Source: Sphaerolaimus hirsutus (lineage: Eukaryota; Nematoda; Chromadorea; Monhysterida; Sphaerolaimidae). From it: 64,000 nucleotides of DNA. A program made the translations under genes and the position numbers. This document shows, in pieces, positions 34,063 to 45,650 of this stretch (position 1 is the first letter of the stretch; every line of letters begins with the position of its first letter). A model generated the notes under the pieces. That model was not told the origin of the DNA. It saw nothing but the letters and a program-made list of their open reading frames with translations, and did not search any database. The DNA lies in the NCBI GenBank assembly GCA_964036195.1, contig OZ038452.1, positions 14,006,704 through 14,070,703 on the forward strand, given 5' to 3'.

Positions 34063-37000
34063 CTAATGCAGTTCAAGTGCATTGTCCATGTTTTCTGGTG
34101 CATATGTTGCACCCACTCTGCTGTCTTTGACCGCATTTTTCACTGGTTTCGTTTCGGGCAGCTTGAAGAATAGATAGACAAGAGCCGCGATGCAGGGCAG
34201 AGAGTAGAGTGCCACCAAAATCAGTGGTCCAATGAGGTTGACAAGCGGCAGTGATACTGCAGTGTACACCAGCTGCAAGGGTCAATAAATGATGTTAGGA
34301 AGTACCAAGGAGAATGATACCTCTAGTTCTCCAAGTACTTTCTTACAGGTTGAAACAATCCATTTGAATTTGAGCATGTGCACCACCACATTTTTTTCTA
34401 TACGAGGTATTCAGACTAAGATCGAGCCAAATACCTATATAACTCCAGCAAAGAGGATTGTTTTGCATGTCAGTTTTGTCACAGACTTTTTCACTGATTT
34501 TTTTTGCAGAATACGAAGCCACATTATTAATAGGTAATTGACACAAAAAGGCAAAGTTTAGGCAAAACTTCCTGCGTATTTTGTCCAAAAACTACGTACC
34601 TGTGGCAAAAGTCCTGCGAAATGGCCAACGGCGAGCGTGGGCGCGCGCCACCGCTGCTCCACCAGCTCTCCGCCAATGAACCACGCAATGGGGCCGGGGC
34701 CGAGGCTGAACGCCACCAGGAACACGAGCACGGCAGCCTTCGTTGTGTTTTAACTTATAAGTAACTCGATAAGTGCGTCTTTTGCCACCGCCCCAATCAG
34801 AATATTTTTGGAAATATTATTAATATTTAAGCCCTCTGAAAATGGCTTCACGATCAAACGGAAAAAAATCGCTATGAAAACCATTGAATTTGTTTCTTAT
34901 AGGTATCTAAATTGAAATTGAAATTCGCATGCATGCGAAAGTGCATATCGCATTCATAGGTACCTAAGCATAGAATCGTATAAGCCTTAAGCATGTGAAC
35001 TATATGCCATCGACATGCACTGGCAGATCAAAATTGCAACGCAACCATAGAAGTGACTCTAAATGCCACTGCAGCAGTGTGATCGCCCTGCAGTGTGTTC
35101 GCCAGCTGTATGCTGCCGGCGAAGGCGGCCATGGCGAGCGCAGCGCCCAGCCCTCCCCCCAATTCCAAACACCGCCTGCCCACGCGGTCCACCAGCCACG
35201 CAGCCAACAGATTACTGTGAAAAATGCTACTTAGCTAGTGCAAGTGGAATGTTTTTGATGAGATAACAGATACCGTTTTTTCTTGAGTTAGTCCACCCAC
35301 GGTAACATTACTTCGTTGTTTTTTTCCGTAGGGAGAGATTTGAGGGGGGTTCAATGAGGGGGGTATTTCGAGGGGGTGTTTATTATTTCGCCAGAAATTT
35401 TTTATTTGAACTGCTTGTACTAATTTGTTGGGAAACGGTTTTTTTCATCAGACACCGTACACGAAATGAGTTTTTATGGGGGGTTATTCGAAACGGATGA
35501 GTTACAATTCTAAATACCGTATTTCCTCGAAATACTCTCAGGAGGTTTATTTTTTCAGGGTGCAAATGTTAATTCGAATTAATGGGGTATTTCGAATGGG
35601 GTTGTTATTTGGTCAGCTCGTTCAGACCGAGGGGTATTTCGAGGGGGGTAATACAAGGGGGTATTTCGAGCAAATACGGTAGTATTTATGTACTGTACGG
35701 ACAAAACCAACGCAGCTATCCTGATGACGTGCGAAACGCCAGTGGTTATCTCGGCGACGTCGGGCGTGATCCCGGCTCGAACCAGCAATTCGGTGGAGAA
35801 GCCCGCCATGAACACGATGCCCGACGAGGAAGTCACGAAGAAAGTCACCGTGCAAGTGAACACCTCCCAACGAGGTGCGTTGCTACATGCAGTGGGCCCA
35901 GTTAAAAATTTGTAACCGCGAAAAGCATTTCAAAAAACCTGTGGACATTTAGATTTTTAAAATCTTATTTTCTGAGATTTTTTCTGAGATTACCTATATT
36001 TAATTAGGTATGTTCTCCAAAAACTACCCATTTTTAGAACGCTAAAGCTGCGATTACAGCTTGATGGAAAATAACAACGGAAAATTTTCCGTTGTTATTT
36101 TCCGTCAAACTGTAATCGCAGCTTTACAGCGATAGTGAAAAATATGTTTTTAGTGGCCAATGCCGATGAAATGGAAAATATAATGGGATGAGAGCTATGT
36201 GAAGTGGATTCATAAATACCTAGCATTTGTGGTGAAGTGTACTTCACCAAGCACAAATAAATATTTATGTGTGATGATCACACTTCACTTCAACTTCTTT
36301 GGGTAACCTGGACTTGAATGGATTGTCAGTAAATGGTGGACAGTGAAAAAACAACAACAAGATATCATGCTGGAAGATCGAAAATGACCTGGAAAACTTT
36401 TTTTACGGTAAGCCGGAAATCGAAATTTTAAAGTGAAGAATGGAACTAGTGCGGCACAGGAACAAATTGCTATTTTACTACTCACCTATCCCGGAAGAAG
36501 TCGATTATACCGGGCGGCTTTTTCCGACGTTTTGAAGTTCACCAAACAAATCACCCATGCAGTTCAGACTAGTGATGGAAAAAGCGCAATGGCACTTTTC
36601 CCAACCCCCTCGCCAAGCGGCAGTGGCGCCAGAGCAAGATGGCATCAAGCGTAAAAAGGAAAAAACACTATAAAAATAAATATTTACCATTAATAGCTCT
36701 GCATGGAGAATTACAATTTATTGAACCTTCAAAACGCGTGAAAATGCCCCTGCACTAGACGCCTCATCCTTCTGCTGCTTCTCCAAATCATGCACGATCG
36801 CTTCCACATCAGACTGGTCATTTGTAGCATAGTAGAATTCGACAGAGTCCGAAATTTTTTGATCATGATTTTCGATTTTCTTCTCACTCAATTTCATTAT
36901 CGCTTTGCGCCGCATCACCAAAAACTTTGGCGTCTCCTTCAAGTAAAAAAACGTCAGCGAAATGAGGGCCAGATCAACGGGCACCGACAGAAGCACGAGC

Positions 37001-38957
37001 GTGGTGGGGGAGGTGCCCAGTATGACGCGAAACCCCACGACTGCACCGATTGTAGAACTGACTGACGCGCATACATCCTGAGAAAAGTCATTTTTTAAGT
37101 CGCTTTACCGATGCTAAACTTATTCGCCGCTGAAAAGTGTGTTCACCTGCATGAAACTAGCAGCGCCGCGGACGTTCGGCTTCGCACACTCCTGAAGAAA
37201 GCAGCTGAGCGCCACCGACTGGACGCCCGTGCCGACAGCGGCCAACGCGCGGCCGGCGATGAGCAGCACACGCGAATCGAACAGAGACAGGGATAGCGCT
37301 TGGCGGAGTTGTGAGACTGGGCGATACCCAAAAGTGTTTACACTTACGAGGAGTACCCGGGCGTTAAAAAACACAATTTGAAGTTACATTTTCTTTGCGC
37401 TGAGCACACTAGAAATTTGTTCTACAGCATCACCTCGAAATACCCCCGTGGGGATTTATTATTTCGCCAGCAAAATTTGAGGGGGGGGGTTATTCGAGGG
37501 GGGTTATTCGAGGGGGGGGGGGTATTATATCGTCAAATTCATAGTTAAGAAAACGCTTTTTCATGCACAAAAATAGTAATAAACGTGAGAAAATAGGTTA
37601 TATTGGCCCTACACACACTAGTTTCCACCGTGACATGTGTGAACACTGAAATGGCGACATGGCGACATTCAGCCTACTCTTATTGTATGCTATATGTGTT
37701 TTCGTTTTCAAATTTTCTAATTGTAACTTTTAAGAATTTTAATTCAAATTTAATTAGAATTAAATCATTCAACCGTGTTCATTAATTTACATTTAAATAT
37801 TTTTCAGTTTTCACACGAAGTCACGGTGAAAAGTAGTGTGTGTAGGCACATTGGGGGTATAGACATACATTTGTACACAAATGGGCATATAAGTGTAGCG
37901 CAAATTAGCAGTAGTAATTTAGTAAATACATTATGTACATTGCATACACGATGTACATCATTCCGGAGGGGGGTATTTCGAGGGGGTTTATTATTACACC
38001 AGCCCATTTTGAGGGTGCGTTAATTCGAGGGGGTGTTAATTCAAGGAGGGTTTAATATTACCCCAGCCCATTTTGAGGGGGCGTTAATTCGAGGGGGAGT
38101 TAATTCCAGGGGGGATAATTCGAGGTAATATGGTATATCAAAACAAAGACAGCGGTAGCTGCCTGATCAGAGTCTCTCCCTCCCCGAGTGTACCGAGAGA
38201 TCACGTCCTATTTACAATTCAGAAATTCAGAAGCCCAATAAATTCTGAGAAGTAAGGTTCACATTTTCTAGAAATACCGTTGGTCCGACAACTGTGCCTG
38301 CAAAATGCTGCCTGCTATACCCAAGCAGCTGGCTACGCGGAAACCAACTGCGTTGATGTCGGGGGTGAGGGTCATGTACCATTGGCGCCACAGCACTGTA
38401 CCGTATTTCTTCTGATAGAATGGCATACTTCCAATAGATCGACACCTCCAATAGAACGGCAACTTTAGGCATGTTTTTGTGCTCACGAAAACTATAGAAC
38501 GGCACCTCCACTAGAACGGCAGGTAGAAATTACGTTGTAGTTGACGTTAAAAAAGTTGACGGAAAAATTGAACGGCGCTCTTCTATTAAAAGAAATACGG
38601 TATCTAATGTCCAAAAGGTGACTTGTGTTACCGACCAAGTCGTCCGCTTTTTTGGACGAATATAGGTGCCGCCGTCGCGCCAATTATGAACCCGAGCAGA
38701 AATATCGACATATAAATGGACCACTGCCAGCCGAACGTGACCTCAACTTCGTCGGCGTTGTACGCGTTATCATGGAGCGCAGTGGCGTTGGTGCGGTTGG
38801 TGGGGGCGGGGCGCAGGTGCGGCAGCCACCAGTGCCGGAAGGCGTCGATGGCCGTGTTGGGGAAGGTCAGGCAGTAGCCGAACTGGAAGAAGGAGCACAG
38901 CGCCACCCCCGCCAGCCGCAGCACCAGCCCGCGCCCACAGCTGCTCTCGCCCGCCAT
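34063..38957 (-). CDS. MFS sugar transporter (GLUT/SLC2A type), copy B
   Basis: Nine exons on the minus strand: 38957-38636, 38347-38321, 37316-37147, 37077-36727, 36517-36486, 35882-35703, 35214-35046, 34737-34600, 34272-34063 (TAG). Spliced length 1,599 bases, 532 residues, all phases consistent. Exons 1, the TM7 exon (180 bases in both) and the last exons align one to one with copy A. Landmarks: QFGYCLTFPNTA, QECAKPNVRG, ETPKFLV, DRVGRR, FSLGPGPIAWFIGGELVE, LPETKP. Differences from A: an extra intron of 1,004 bp (37317-38320, full of MITEs) and a separate 32-base exon (36486-36517) in the loop before TM7. The acceptor at 34738 is 15 codons inside the A exon; bases just upstream would carry a TAA. 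A plasma-membrane sugar carrier by family. The tandem position and an identical patch in exon 1 mark it as a recent duplicate of A. Confidence 0.85.
35517..35679. mobile_element. TA-flanked CCGTATTTCCTCGAAATA MITE in transporter B
   Basis: CCGTATTTCCTCGAAATACT and the complement ending AAATACGG between TAs, ending 24 bp downstream of the TM7 exon donor. A partial copy lies at 35270-35475. Confidence 0.85.
36041..36128. repeat. Near-perfect 88-bp palindrome
   Basis: gctaaagctgcgattacagc pairs with its complement ending at 36128; the centre is GGAAAATTTTCC. Same family as 624-821 and 45651-46077. Intron of transporter B. Confidence 0.85.
36570..36660. repeat. GCGCC-family fragment in transporter B
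   Basis: TAGTGATGGAAAAAGCGC at 36570 is the left end of the family; the right end is missing. Confidence 0.55.
37425..38130. mobile_element. TA-type CCGTATT-family MITE, degenerate, with nested MITE, in intron 2 of transporter B
   Basis: CACCTCGAAATACCCCCGTG at the left and AATTCGAGGTAATATGG at the right with the usual interior words. Terminal CCGTATT is eroded on the left. Contains 37605-37849. Confidence 0.7.
37605..37849. mobile_element. MITE, GGGCC-CACACTAG family, copy 4 (nested)
   Basis: GGCCCTACACACACTAGTTT and the complement of GTAGTGTGTGTAGGC, with ATT at 37602-37604 and 37850-37852. Inner arms are CCACCGTGACATGTGTG, unlike the other copies. Confidence 0.8.
38401..38600. mobile_element. 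TA-flanked CCGTATTTCTTCT subtype in intron 1 of transporter B
   Basis: CCGTATTTCTTCTGATAGAA and the complement ending AGAAATACGG between TAs. The 288-bp intron consists mostly of this element. Confidence 0.9.
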
Positions 38958-39757
38958 CGCTGCTGAGGTAGCCACGTGTTTAAAGCAAGCTTAGAAGCGC
39001 TCTTCCTGTGGAAACAAGTCTCGCAGAATCATCACTATCAGAATGAGAACTTTTTATAGAAGAAAAGTGTAAAAAAATAAGATTACGAAGAATGTGACAA
39101 TCTGCATAGTACTGGCTAGTCTGATTGATAGATAATTGATGCTCGTAAAAAAATGTTCGCTAGTAAATTGTGTAAACGCGTAGAATACTGCGAAACCGAA
39201 CCGGAGGTTAAAAAAATGCTGTTATACAGCAGAGAATAGCTTTATGCTGATGGGTAATGAAAAGAGCTGAAATGGAGATGCACGAAGTTGCACAATTGCA
39301 CTGCAAAAGCACATTGCAAAAGACAACACTGTGGTTCATAGTAAAAAATGACGCGACTTTTAAATCATTCTCAAGAAAACTACGCTGACTTAGGCTGCCA
39401 AATAACTGGCATTGTCACGCAAAAAAAGATAAAAAGAATTGCGAGAGCATCTCACTTCTTCTGACTACCTACATAAGACTCCAATGCAACTTCTGATATC
39501 TTGTGTCCATTTACAATTTCCACAATTCTTTACAAAATAAAGTGAGCCCTGTGAGTGGGTGGAACCACCGAGAATCGATATCATTAAAATGCATTGACTG
39601 TATTTTTACGGACTCATTAAATCTAATGGCCGCGATTAATGAATTGTTATGTATCTTAATGGTGTCATCTTTTGCGGCTGTCAGTTTTGACGCAGAAAAT
39701 AAACAAATCAAGCGAACGGTGACAGTTTAGTTTCGACCGGTAATGCGAAAGAACAAG
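38958..39757. other. Upstream region of transporter B
   Basis: AT-rich. No promoter element could be assigned. Confidence 0.35.
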
Positions 39758-40336
39758 GGAGTGATGTGAGAAGCGCCAGGACTATGGCGCAAATCGCTAA
39801 AAGAAACATGGCGCTTTTCTGACCACTAGCGCCAAGCGCCAAGCGCCAATGGCGCCAAAGAAAAGTGGCGCCAAGCGCTAGAAGCGCCATGGCGCTAGCG
39901 CCACGCACCAGCGCCAGGCATCTGGTTCCTGGCGCAGGTCAACAATAGCGCCAAGCGCCAAAGGCGCCATGGCGCTTTTCATGGGCATGGCGCCGCAGCA
40001 AAACAGCACCAAGCGCCAACAGCGCTTTTTGCTTTGGCGCTAGCGCCAGGCATTTTGTTCCTGGCGCTGGTCAACAATAGCGCCAAGCGCCAAAGGCGCC
40101 ATGGCGCTTTTCATGGGCATGGCGCCGCAGCAAAACAGCACCAAGCGCCAACAGCGCTTTTTGCTTTGGCGCTAGCGCCAGGCATTTTGTTCCTGGCGCT
40201 GGTCAACAATAGCGCCAAGCGCCAAAGGCGCCATGGCGCTTTTCATGGGCATGGCGCCGCAGCAAAACAGCACCAAGCGCCAACAGCGCTTTTGCTTTGG
40301 CGCTGGCACCAGCGCCATGGCTCTTTTACATCACTA
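39758..40336. mobile_element. GCGCC-family element with a 132-bp tandem array
   Basis: GAGTGATGTGAGAAGCGCC at the left and the complement of CTCTTTTACATCACTA at the right. The interior from about 39925 repeats a 132-bp unit nearly three times (GGTCAACAATAGCGCC at 39937, 40069 and 40201). Since 132 is 44 codons, an open frame crosses the array; it is not a gene. Flanks AACAAGGG and AACCACGG match 6/8. Confidence 0.8.
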
Positions 40337-41952
40337 AACCACGGTGTTTAGTTTTTGTTTTTACTTTGACAGGTACGGACGGATGGGTGGCATAAGCGTG
40401 CATATCTACACGGTACTGCAAGTTTCCAAGTGTTTCTTGGTTGACGGCACTGAAATACTGGCTTATTAACGGTAATCGTACTAGCAAAAACGTCAGGTTA
40501 ACGATGCAGGGATAGTGATGTAGATTGTGAGATGATTCTGGCGCCACGCACCAAAAGTGCCATCCATGGCATTTGTCTCGGGAGGATCCAATGAAACATG
40601 TAAGCGCACAAAACATTTTGTATCATTACACACGCACACGCGCCCGTGAAACACTTTGTATCATTACACACGCCCATGCGCCCATGAAACACGCCAGTTT
40701 GCTCATGAAACACGCACGCGCGGTGTCATAGCAATGCCTGAGTGCGCAATCTGTGTACTGATAATTTGTTAAGTAGAATGTCGATAATTACTCTGATTGG
40801 CAAGGCGTGAATGTGCGGCTGGCAGCATGGATAATTTGAATGTGCCCAATATTGATTACCGTGAGCATAGTGTAAATCTGTTCATACTTCAGTTGAAAAA
40901 ATCTCAAATTCATTTTTCTTGCGTAATGGAATTGCGTGTGAGACATCCACTTCTAAAAGTTCATAACTCCTAAATTTCAAAAATTTAATTAAGCACAGAA
41001 ACAGCATCTGAAATTGTTTTCACACATTTCCAATTTTTCCAAAAAATTCCATCAAAACTTTTTCAAGTGTCATACATATATTGTTACTATTGGAGCTTTT
41101 GGAAATTTGCACTCAAAAATCAGCATTTTTTGATAGTCATTCATTTTTTCTGTCATTGTTTGATATCAACTTATGGAAGTAGATGCTTCATTTTGTTTGC
41201 AAATTTTTGCGCTGCTCATTTGTATTGTGTTGTATTGTGTTGTGGATGTTCTATTCTGTCGATTTGGGATTTTTCTAGCTGTACTTTTTTAGAACTTTTT
41301 TCAGAGGAAACGTAAACGTATTTACTCTGTACTCGAGTATACGTATTCATCGAGTAAAAGTACATACGTTTTAACAACTATGTTCATTTCCAATGATTTT
41401 TTGTTTTAATTTCTATCTTTATGTCATTTTTGTTGAAAATGTGCTGTCATTTCACTGTCATTTAAAATTTTAACGATTATTCAACATTGTATTTTGTATT
41501 TTAGAATTAGACACCTCAATTATCAACTTTTTGCTTGCTTTTCAATGGTGATTATTAAAAAGCGGGAAGTTATTTGTGGTAACAATGAAAAATTTTAATA
41601 TTACTAATTGGTCAAACAACGTCTAAACATTTTTTATACAGATTATCTATTGTTAACATTTTTGGTAGGATATTTGCTGTGTTACAGTTGATTGAATCAC
41701 TCCAATGAATTAATTGCTTATTTTGACACAATTAACGCATCTAACAATGTTTACTGTGCACGTTTAACTATCAGAGGCATCAAACGCAATTTGGCACGCA
41801 TGTAAATTAGTAAAATAGAGCGCTGAAAACGGTTGATTATACTTACAAAAAAAATTAAATGTGACACGTGCACATACATTGCTATGACACCGCGCGCGCG
41901 TGTTTCATGGGCAAACCGGCGTGTTTCATGAGCGCATGGGCGTGTGTAATGA

Positions 41953-44941
41953 CAGCCCGGGTGACAACATTCAATCGCTGGATAGAGAAACAGTCATGAA
42001 ATACTCAAAATATGAAATATCTCAATTGAAACCGAGATTTGAAGAAATGCCGTTTGTCGGGCTGCCCACACACACGAGAATACTGGACTCCATTCATGCG
42101 TACGCAAAGAAACCCTCTAAAAATGACGGAAAAAAGTTGAATTTTGACGCCACAGAGGCAAAATTGGTTCGGAAAATGAACAAAGCACGCCGCCACCTAC
42201 GGAAAAATAGTAATGATAGGCAGTGCTTACTGAATCTTCAAATGTGCCGCATGCGTCTGAATAAATACAGATCGTATAAAGAAAAAAAGGCTGAAACCGA
42301 TTTTATGACAGGACTAAAAAGTGGCACGCAATGGGGAGTTAATGAGATGTACAAAAGAGTAAAAAAATACAAAAAACCGGAATTCGGGAATTTTGCACTG
42401 GAAAATGATAATGGGATCCTGACGGATGCTAAGGATATAGCCAGGGAACTCACAAAGGCATGGGATGTGGTCATGACAAAAAATCCCGGTGCAAAATGCA
42501 TGGATGCTCGAAAATGGCTAGGAAAGAATATAATAACACAGATAGAGCGGGAAAAAATGGACGAGGACATTTCTTGCATGGAAATACAGCTGGCAATCAA
42601 AAAACTCAAAAATTCAAAATCTGCCGGCACAACAGTGGTTCAACATGAATGCCTCAAAATACTTGACAACACCCGTATTGAGGCGATACGCAGTCTGATG
42701 AATTCGTGGCTAAATGGAGCGAAAATTGAAAATGAGTACAAAATTTGTGAAATGGTTTTCCTACACAAAAAGGGAAGTACAATGGATATAATGAATTATA
42801 GGACCCTGGGCCTAGGGTGCAACATAGTCAAATTATATCTATCGATTATCAATACTAGAACGCTGACAGCGTTTGAATCCTGCGGTGGCTTCGGCGATTT
42901 ACAAGGAAGCTTTAGGGGTGGTCGAAGAACACTAGACAATGTGGTGATATTACAAGCGTGTAAAAAATTTGCGGATAAAAATAAGGGGAGGCTGTTAACA
43001 TGTTTTGTCGATGCGGTCAAAGCTTTTGACAGGGTAGATCGCGGAAAACTCTGGGCTAAAATGAGCCATTATGGTTATACTCACAAATTAATCTCTGCAA
43101 TTGCAAATACATATGACAACCAAAAGTGCAGATTGAAATTCGGTGAGGTTGTGACAGAGATCCAAGATTATCCACTTGGATTGCGGCAGGGGTGCTGCTG
43201 GTCACCTACGGGTTTTATACTCTATCTGGCAGATTTACGACTTCATCTGGAGCGAGCTGACATAGGCGCGCGGCTAAATGGAAAAAAGGTGCCAGCTGTA
43301 TTTTTTGCCGATGACATTTGCCTGGCAGCAAACACAGAGTGTGAACTGCAGCGATTGATGACAATTTTCACAAACTGGGCGTGGGAATGGAGTATCACAA
43401 TAAATGCATCAAAAAGTTTCGTGTTGAAATGGGGGAAAAAGGCTGACAATGCCAAAAAATGGAAGTTAGGATTTGATGAAAAAAGAAGTCCCACATACAT
43501 TGCAGAAACTGACAAAATAAAATATCTAGGGGTATGGTTCACCAGCGAGAGGGACACTTTCGCATATCATCGTAGAAACTCGGTGGAAAAGGCGAAAAAA
43601 CTAAAAAGTATGGTGCATCATTGCAGCTTAAAGAGCCACCGCCCAATGTGGTACGCCAACAATGTTTGGAAATCGTATGTAGAGAGTGCAGTATTATACG
43701 GTCTTGATGTTGTAGGGGCTAGAAAAATGACTACAGAGGGTATTGATGCTATTTACTTGCAAACGGTGAAAGCAGCCAGTCAACTCCCGGTCAACACCTG
43801 CACTGACGCATTGCTGTTGGACCTAGGCGGGGTGCTTTCATCGCACTGCTTAAAACGGCATACAATAAACTATAACAGGTATCTAAATTTACAAGATAAA
43901 AGTGACTTGTTGAAGCATGCATATGAATATTTATCTCAAAACCCGACACGACGCTCAAACACGCGATTTTGCATGGGAGCCTCCATACCAGAGAGAGCAA
44001 AAATGTTTATGGATGAAATTCGACCAGGCACACATCCGTCCGCCTTGAGTAAGGGCATGCTGAAAAAACATAGCAATGAAAATTTAAAAAGGAACTGCCT
44101 AACTAGAACAAAGGGTCATAATAGTTGACGGTTCAGACTTTTGGATCATGACGCTGATACATTGCGACTAAATACAGTCTCTGGTAAATATCCAAGGTGG
44201 TTACAGGCACGCTATAATTGCGTGCAATACCCGAAAAACATAATGCTGGAATGTAACTTTTGTGGGACACAAAAAGACCGACCGAATCTGACACTAGAAC
44301 ACATGCTGGGAGCATGCAAGCATGTTCGATCGAAGAAACGTATGTATATTTTGATGGACACTTCTGGATGCACATGCCAAGCCGTTGATCCAACAGTGAG
44401 TACAAAAGAAAAAATATCATGGTTATTAAGTGGTGACAGATGCCAGTCACACCGAGCGAGAATCCATGAGCACATCAACTACACCATGGATAGGTGCTGC
44501 ATGGCGCAGCACAACAAGTGGGTGCACCAAATGGTCTCATCCGAGTGGACATTATAAAAACGGCATAAAATTGTGTTTGGGTGATACGGAAAAATAAAAT
44601 CTTTTTTGATTGGATAAAAAATGACAATAAATACACCGACACTTGTCTTTCTGCGCCGGCAGTCCCACAAAAACTCTCCTCGCAGTGGATGGTGACGCCT
44701 ACACAAACATCCCAGTGATTAACATGTGATCATTTAGGTGTATTTATTTCTCCTTTTCTCGTTCTAAACATGACTATTAGGTATCGAGTGTACGTAGTGG
44801 TTCATTTTTTTTTCACACACAACGGTCATATAGTATCTATGCAGGATAATGGTGCGACTCGAAGTATCACATTGGTACATGTTGCTAATTGTGATGTAGT
44901 TGCGGAACCAAATGAAATAAAAACGGTAAAAAAATAAATAA
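41953..44941 (+). mobile_element. 5'-truncated non-LTR retrotransposon
   Basis: Inserted in the right arm of the 40593-45014 element with the 5-bp duplication AATGA (41948-41952 and 44942-44946). The 3' end is A-rich (ggtaaaaaaataaata), as expected of target-primed reverse transcription. The 2,989-bp body carries one long reading frame (see next entry) and no endonuclease region, so the 5' part was lost or never present. Confidence 0.85.
41996..44557 (+). pseudogene. Non-LTR retrotransposon reverse transcriptase, with an internal TGA
   Basis: The frame is open from the insertion point; the first ATG inside the element is at 41996. An earlier ATG at 41900 lies in host repeat DNA. The first 200 or so residues form a basic linker typical of the stretch between endonuclease and RT. 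RT motifs follow in order: FRGGRRTLDNVV, FVDAVKAFDRVDR (motif A), PLGLRQGCCWSPTGF (motif B), FFADDICLAA (motif C, FADD box), and KYLGVW (motif E region). TGA at 44126-44128 stops it, but the same frame goes on to TAA at 44557 and encodes a CNFC-x12-H-x4-C knuckle like that at the C-terminus of I/Jockey/R1-group elements. The TGA is followed by CGG. Clade is uncertain. It would copy element RNA into DNA at the target site. Confidence 0.85.
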
Positions 44942-45014
44942 AATGATACAAAGTGTTTCATGGGCGCGTGTGCGTGTGTAATGATACAAAATGTTTCGTG
45001 CGCTTACATGTTTC

Positions 45015-45650
45015 GTGTAGCACACTCATTTGTCTCATGTTTGGCGCCAGGTGCCACATGGAAGTAGCACAAAGCGGCATGGTGTTTTTGGTACTTTAGC
45101 GCCAAGCGTGGTAACTATTTATGTGTCAACCGACAGAAGTGCTGTACATACAAAAAAATTATTTTTCAAAGTATACCGAGTGGAGCGCATACTTCGCATA
45201 GCATAGAGCCGATCCATTCAAATGGAATCGCACAAAACATTCAGTAACATAATGTTGAAAAAGAAATTATTCTTGGGCCACCTAATCAAACGATAAGTAG
45301 GTGAAATGTGAGAAGTAGAATGTAAATAAAATTTGAGTCAAGTCACAGGTAGACTGGTTGCATCACTGGCAAGTAGCCCTTTAGGAAACTAGGTAGTTTA
45401 CTTGCAAGTGGACACACAATTTCAGCATTACTCGTCTTTCGGAAAGTGCAGAACTGGCACACTGATGTCCAAGCGAAGCCGCGGCGCCAAAAGATAGGTA
45501 CCAAAATAACTGATCAAAAGTGCAAACAAACACTTTCTTGCAAACAATCACTGTTAAAATGTGCCTTTATGCCCACCGCCTCTACCCCTAAAATATGAAA
45601 TGTAAATGACTACCGTGTGTAACTGGGTTGGATTTCAAAAGGTATACGTA
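45015..45650. other. No gene recognised; GCGCC fragment near 45040-45115
   Basis: GGCGCCAGGTGCCACATG and TTTAGCGCCAAGCG words, without ends. Remainder unique. Confidence 0.45.

Larger units (their letters stand above)
40593..45014. mobile_element. Inverted-repeat element (about 1.4 kb) split by a retrotransposon
   Basis: A 143-bp left arm (40593-40735) matches inverted, in two pieces, 41877-41952 and 44942-45014. Rejoining the two right pieces gives one continuous right arm, so the sequence between them is a later insertion. Arms contain repeated GTATCATTACACACGC and CCATGAAACACGCC units. The 1.1-kb interior has no gene and one copy of the TACTCGAGTATACG repeat (41300-41385). No clear target duplication of the outer element. 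Confidence 0.85.

Noticed and set aside
40034..40351. 105-residue open frame
   Set aside because: Runs through the 132-bp tandem array (44 codons per unit).
41900..41995. N-terminal 32 residues of the long RT frame
   Set aside because: They are translated from the terminal repeat of the host element, upstream of the insertion point at 41953; chance open sequence.
40593..45014. A novel class of RT element bounded by terminal inverted repeats
   Set aside because: The right arm is split by the RT insert with an AATGA duplication and an A-rich tail, which a simple nested insertion explains fully.
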